This document shows positions 35,743 to 36,100 of a DNA stretch of 36,100 nucleotides, piece by piece. Origin of the DNA: a virus; IMG/VR virus record IMGVR_UViG_3300048930_001420, positions 1-36,100 of that record. One strand, 5' to 3'. Each line of letters begins with the position of its first letter. The first letter of the stretch is position 1. The translations under genes and the position numbers were made by a program. The notes beneath the pieces were generated by a model. The model had not been told where the DNA came from and searched no databases. It saw only the letters and a list, made by a program, of their open reading frames with translations.

Positions 35743-36100
35743 AACGCGAAGCTCCTTCCGTTTGTAGATCGTTGACTACATCCATAGAAACCATGGCAGT
35801 CTCATCGTTCTGCGTCTTAGCCATCGCGACTAGGCCGGAGACCATGACGATGGAAGCAACATGCTCCACATCGCAGCCCATGAACTTCGCGACATCCGCG
35901 AGCTCTTGATAGCGATCATTAGGAAGAGTCACCGTGATCGATTTCATTTGCGATGGGGTTCGCTTGATACCCCTCTCGCGATCGATTGCCCTTTGAACCT
36001 CTTCGCGATGCACCGTCACATCGCGTGGGGCCTCGACTCCGATCCTCACCTTGTCGCCGCGAATGTCGACGACCGTCACCTCTACCTGGAGAGAGTCCTT
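35732..36100 (-). CDS. CsrA (carbon storage regulator) fused to a ribbon-helix-helix domain, 5' end outside window
   Basis: The frame is open to the window edge. The first visible part reads KDSLQVEVTVVDIRGDKVRI then GVEAPRDVTVHREEVQRAID, which matches CsrA (family: ...vV...rGdqVRlGieAPk.v.VhReEv...i). After RERGIKRTPSQM the protein continues KSITVTLPNDRYQELADVAK, FMGCDVEHVASIVMVSGLVA, a strand and two helices fitting a CopG/Arc-type ribbon-helix-helix, then an acidic tail. Normal CsrA is about 60-75 residues, so this is a two-domain protein that could bind both RNA and DNA. The N-terminal first strand is beyond 36100. Confidence 0.72.
   Translation of the reverse strand, partial: KDSLQVEVTVVDIRGDKVRIGVEAPRDVTVHREEVQRAIDRERGIKRTPSQMKSITVTLPNDRYQELADVAKFMGCDVEHVASIVMVSGLVAMAKTQNDETAMVSMDVVNDLQTEGASRYGD

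Overview
The window reads as most of the genome of a temperate siphovirus or prophage, probably from a planctomycete (Pirellula/Rhodopirellula type). The phage assignment is firm: large terminase, lambda-type portal, a capsid protease joined to the major capsid protein, DUF2190 protein, tail tube, frameshifted tail chaperone, tape measure, tail spike and tyrosine integrase are all present. The host is an inference from the CsrA-type protein, the Asn-for-His integrase, the very frequent CGATCG/GATC words and family resemblances I recall. No host chromosomal gene or attachment site is visible, so both ends may lie outside the window.

Layout: almost everything is on the minus strand and is transcribed right to left. 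36.1-33.0 kb holds a CsrA/ribbon-helix-helix fusion cut by the window edge, a GNAT-like protein, the integrase, a helix-hairpin-helix protein and small early genes. 33.0-30.9 kb holds zinc proteins, a Tad1-like (anti-Thoeris) protein and a tRNA-like gene with a long insertion. 30.6-26.3 kb starts with a palindromic operator, then a putative replication initiator with a lambda-ori-like block of tandem 12-bp repeats inside its gene, small genes, a FliA-like sigma factor and a protein with two SNase-like repeats; it ends at a strong terminator. A near-consensus sigma-70 promoter, a short tRNA and a helix-turn-helix protein follow. At 24.5-25.4 kb a Dam-type orphan adenine methyltransferase is encoded on the plus strand.

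The late region runs from 24.4 kb to 0.3 kb: large terminase, small membrane protein, gpW-like protein, portal, BppU-like protein and beta-helix tail spike; then a 2.3-kb accessory cassette with its own promoter and operator (ribbon-helix-helix protein, second tRNA-like gene, DUF551, ASCH-type protein); then protease/capsid, DUF2190, zincin, a holin/cysteine-peptidase/membrane-protein group that is the only visible lysis candidate, head-tail connectors, tail tube, tail chaperone, tape measure and distal tail proteins. Genes in this operon are joined by one- to four-base stop/start overlaps. At the far left a plus-strand DUF1874 (AcrIII-1 ring-nuclease family) gene converges on the late operon, with its own terminator.

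The most interesting theme is that the two ends of the phage carry two different candidate counter-defence proteins aimed at cyclic-nucleotide-type immune signals: a Tad1-like sponge and a DUF1874 ring-nuclease homologue. Also worth attention are the CsrA-RHH fusion, two oversized tRNA-like genes, and the iteron-like repeats inside the initiator gene.
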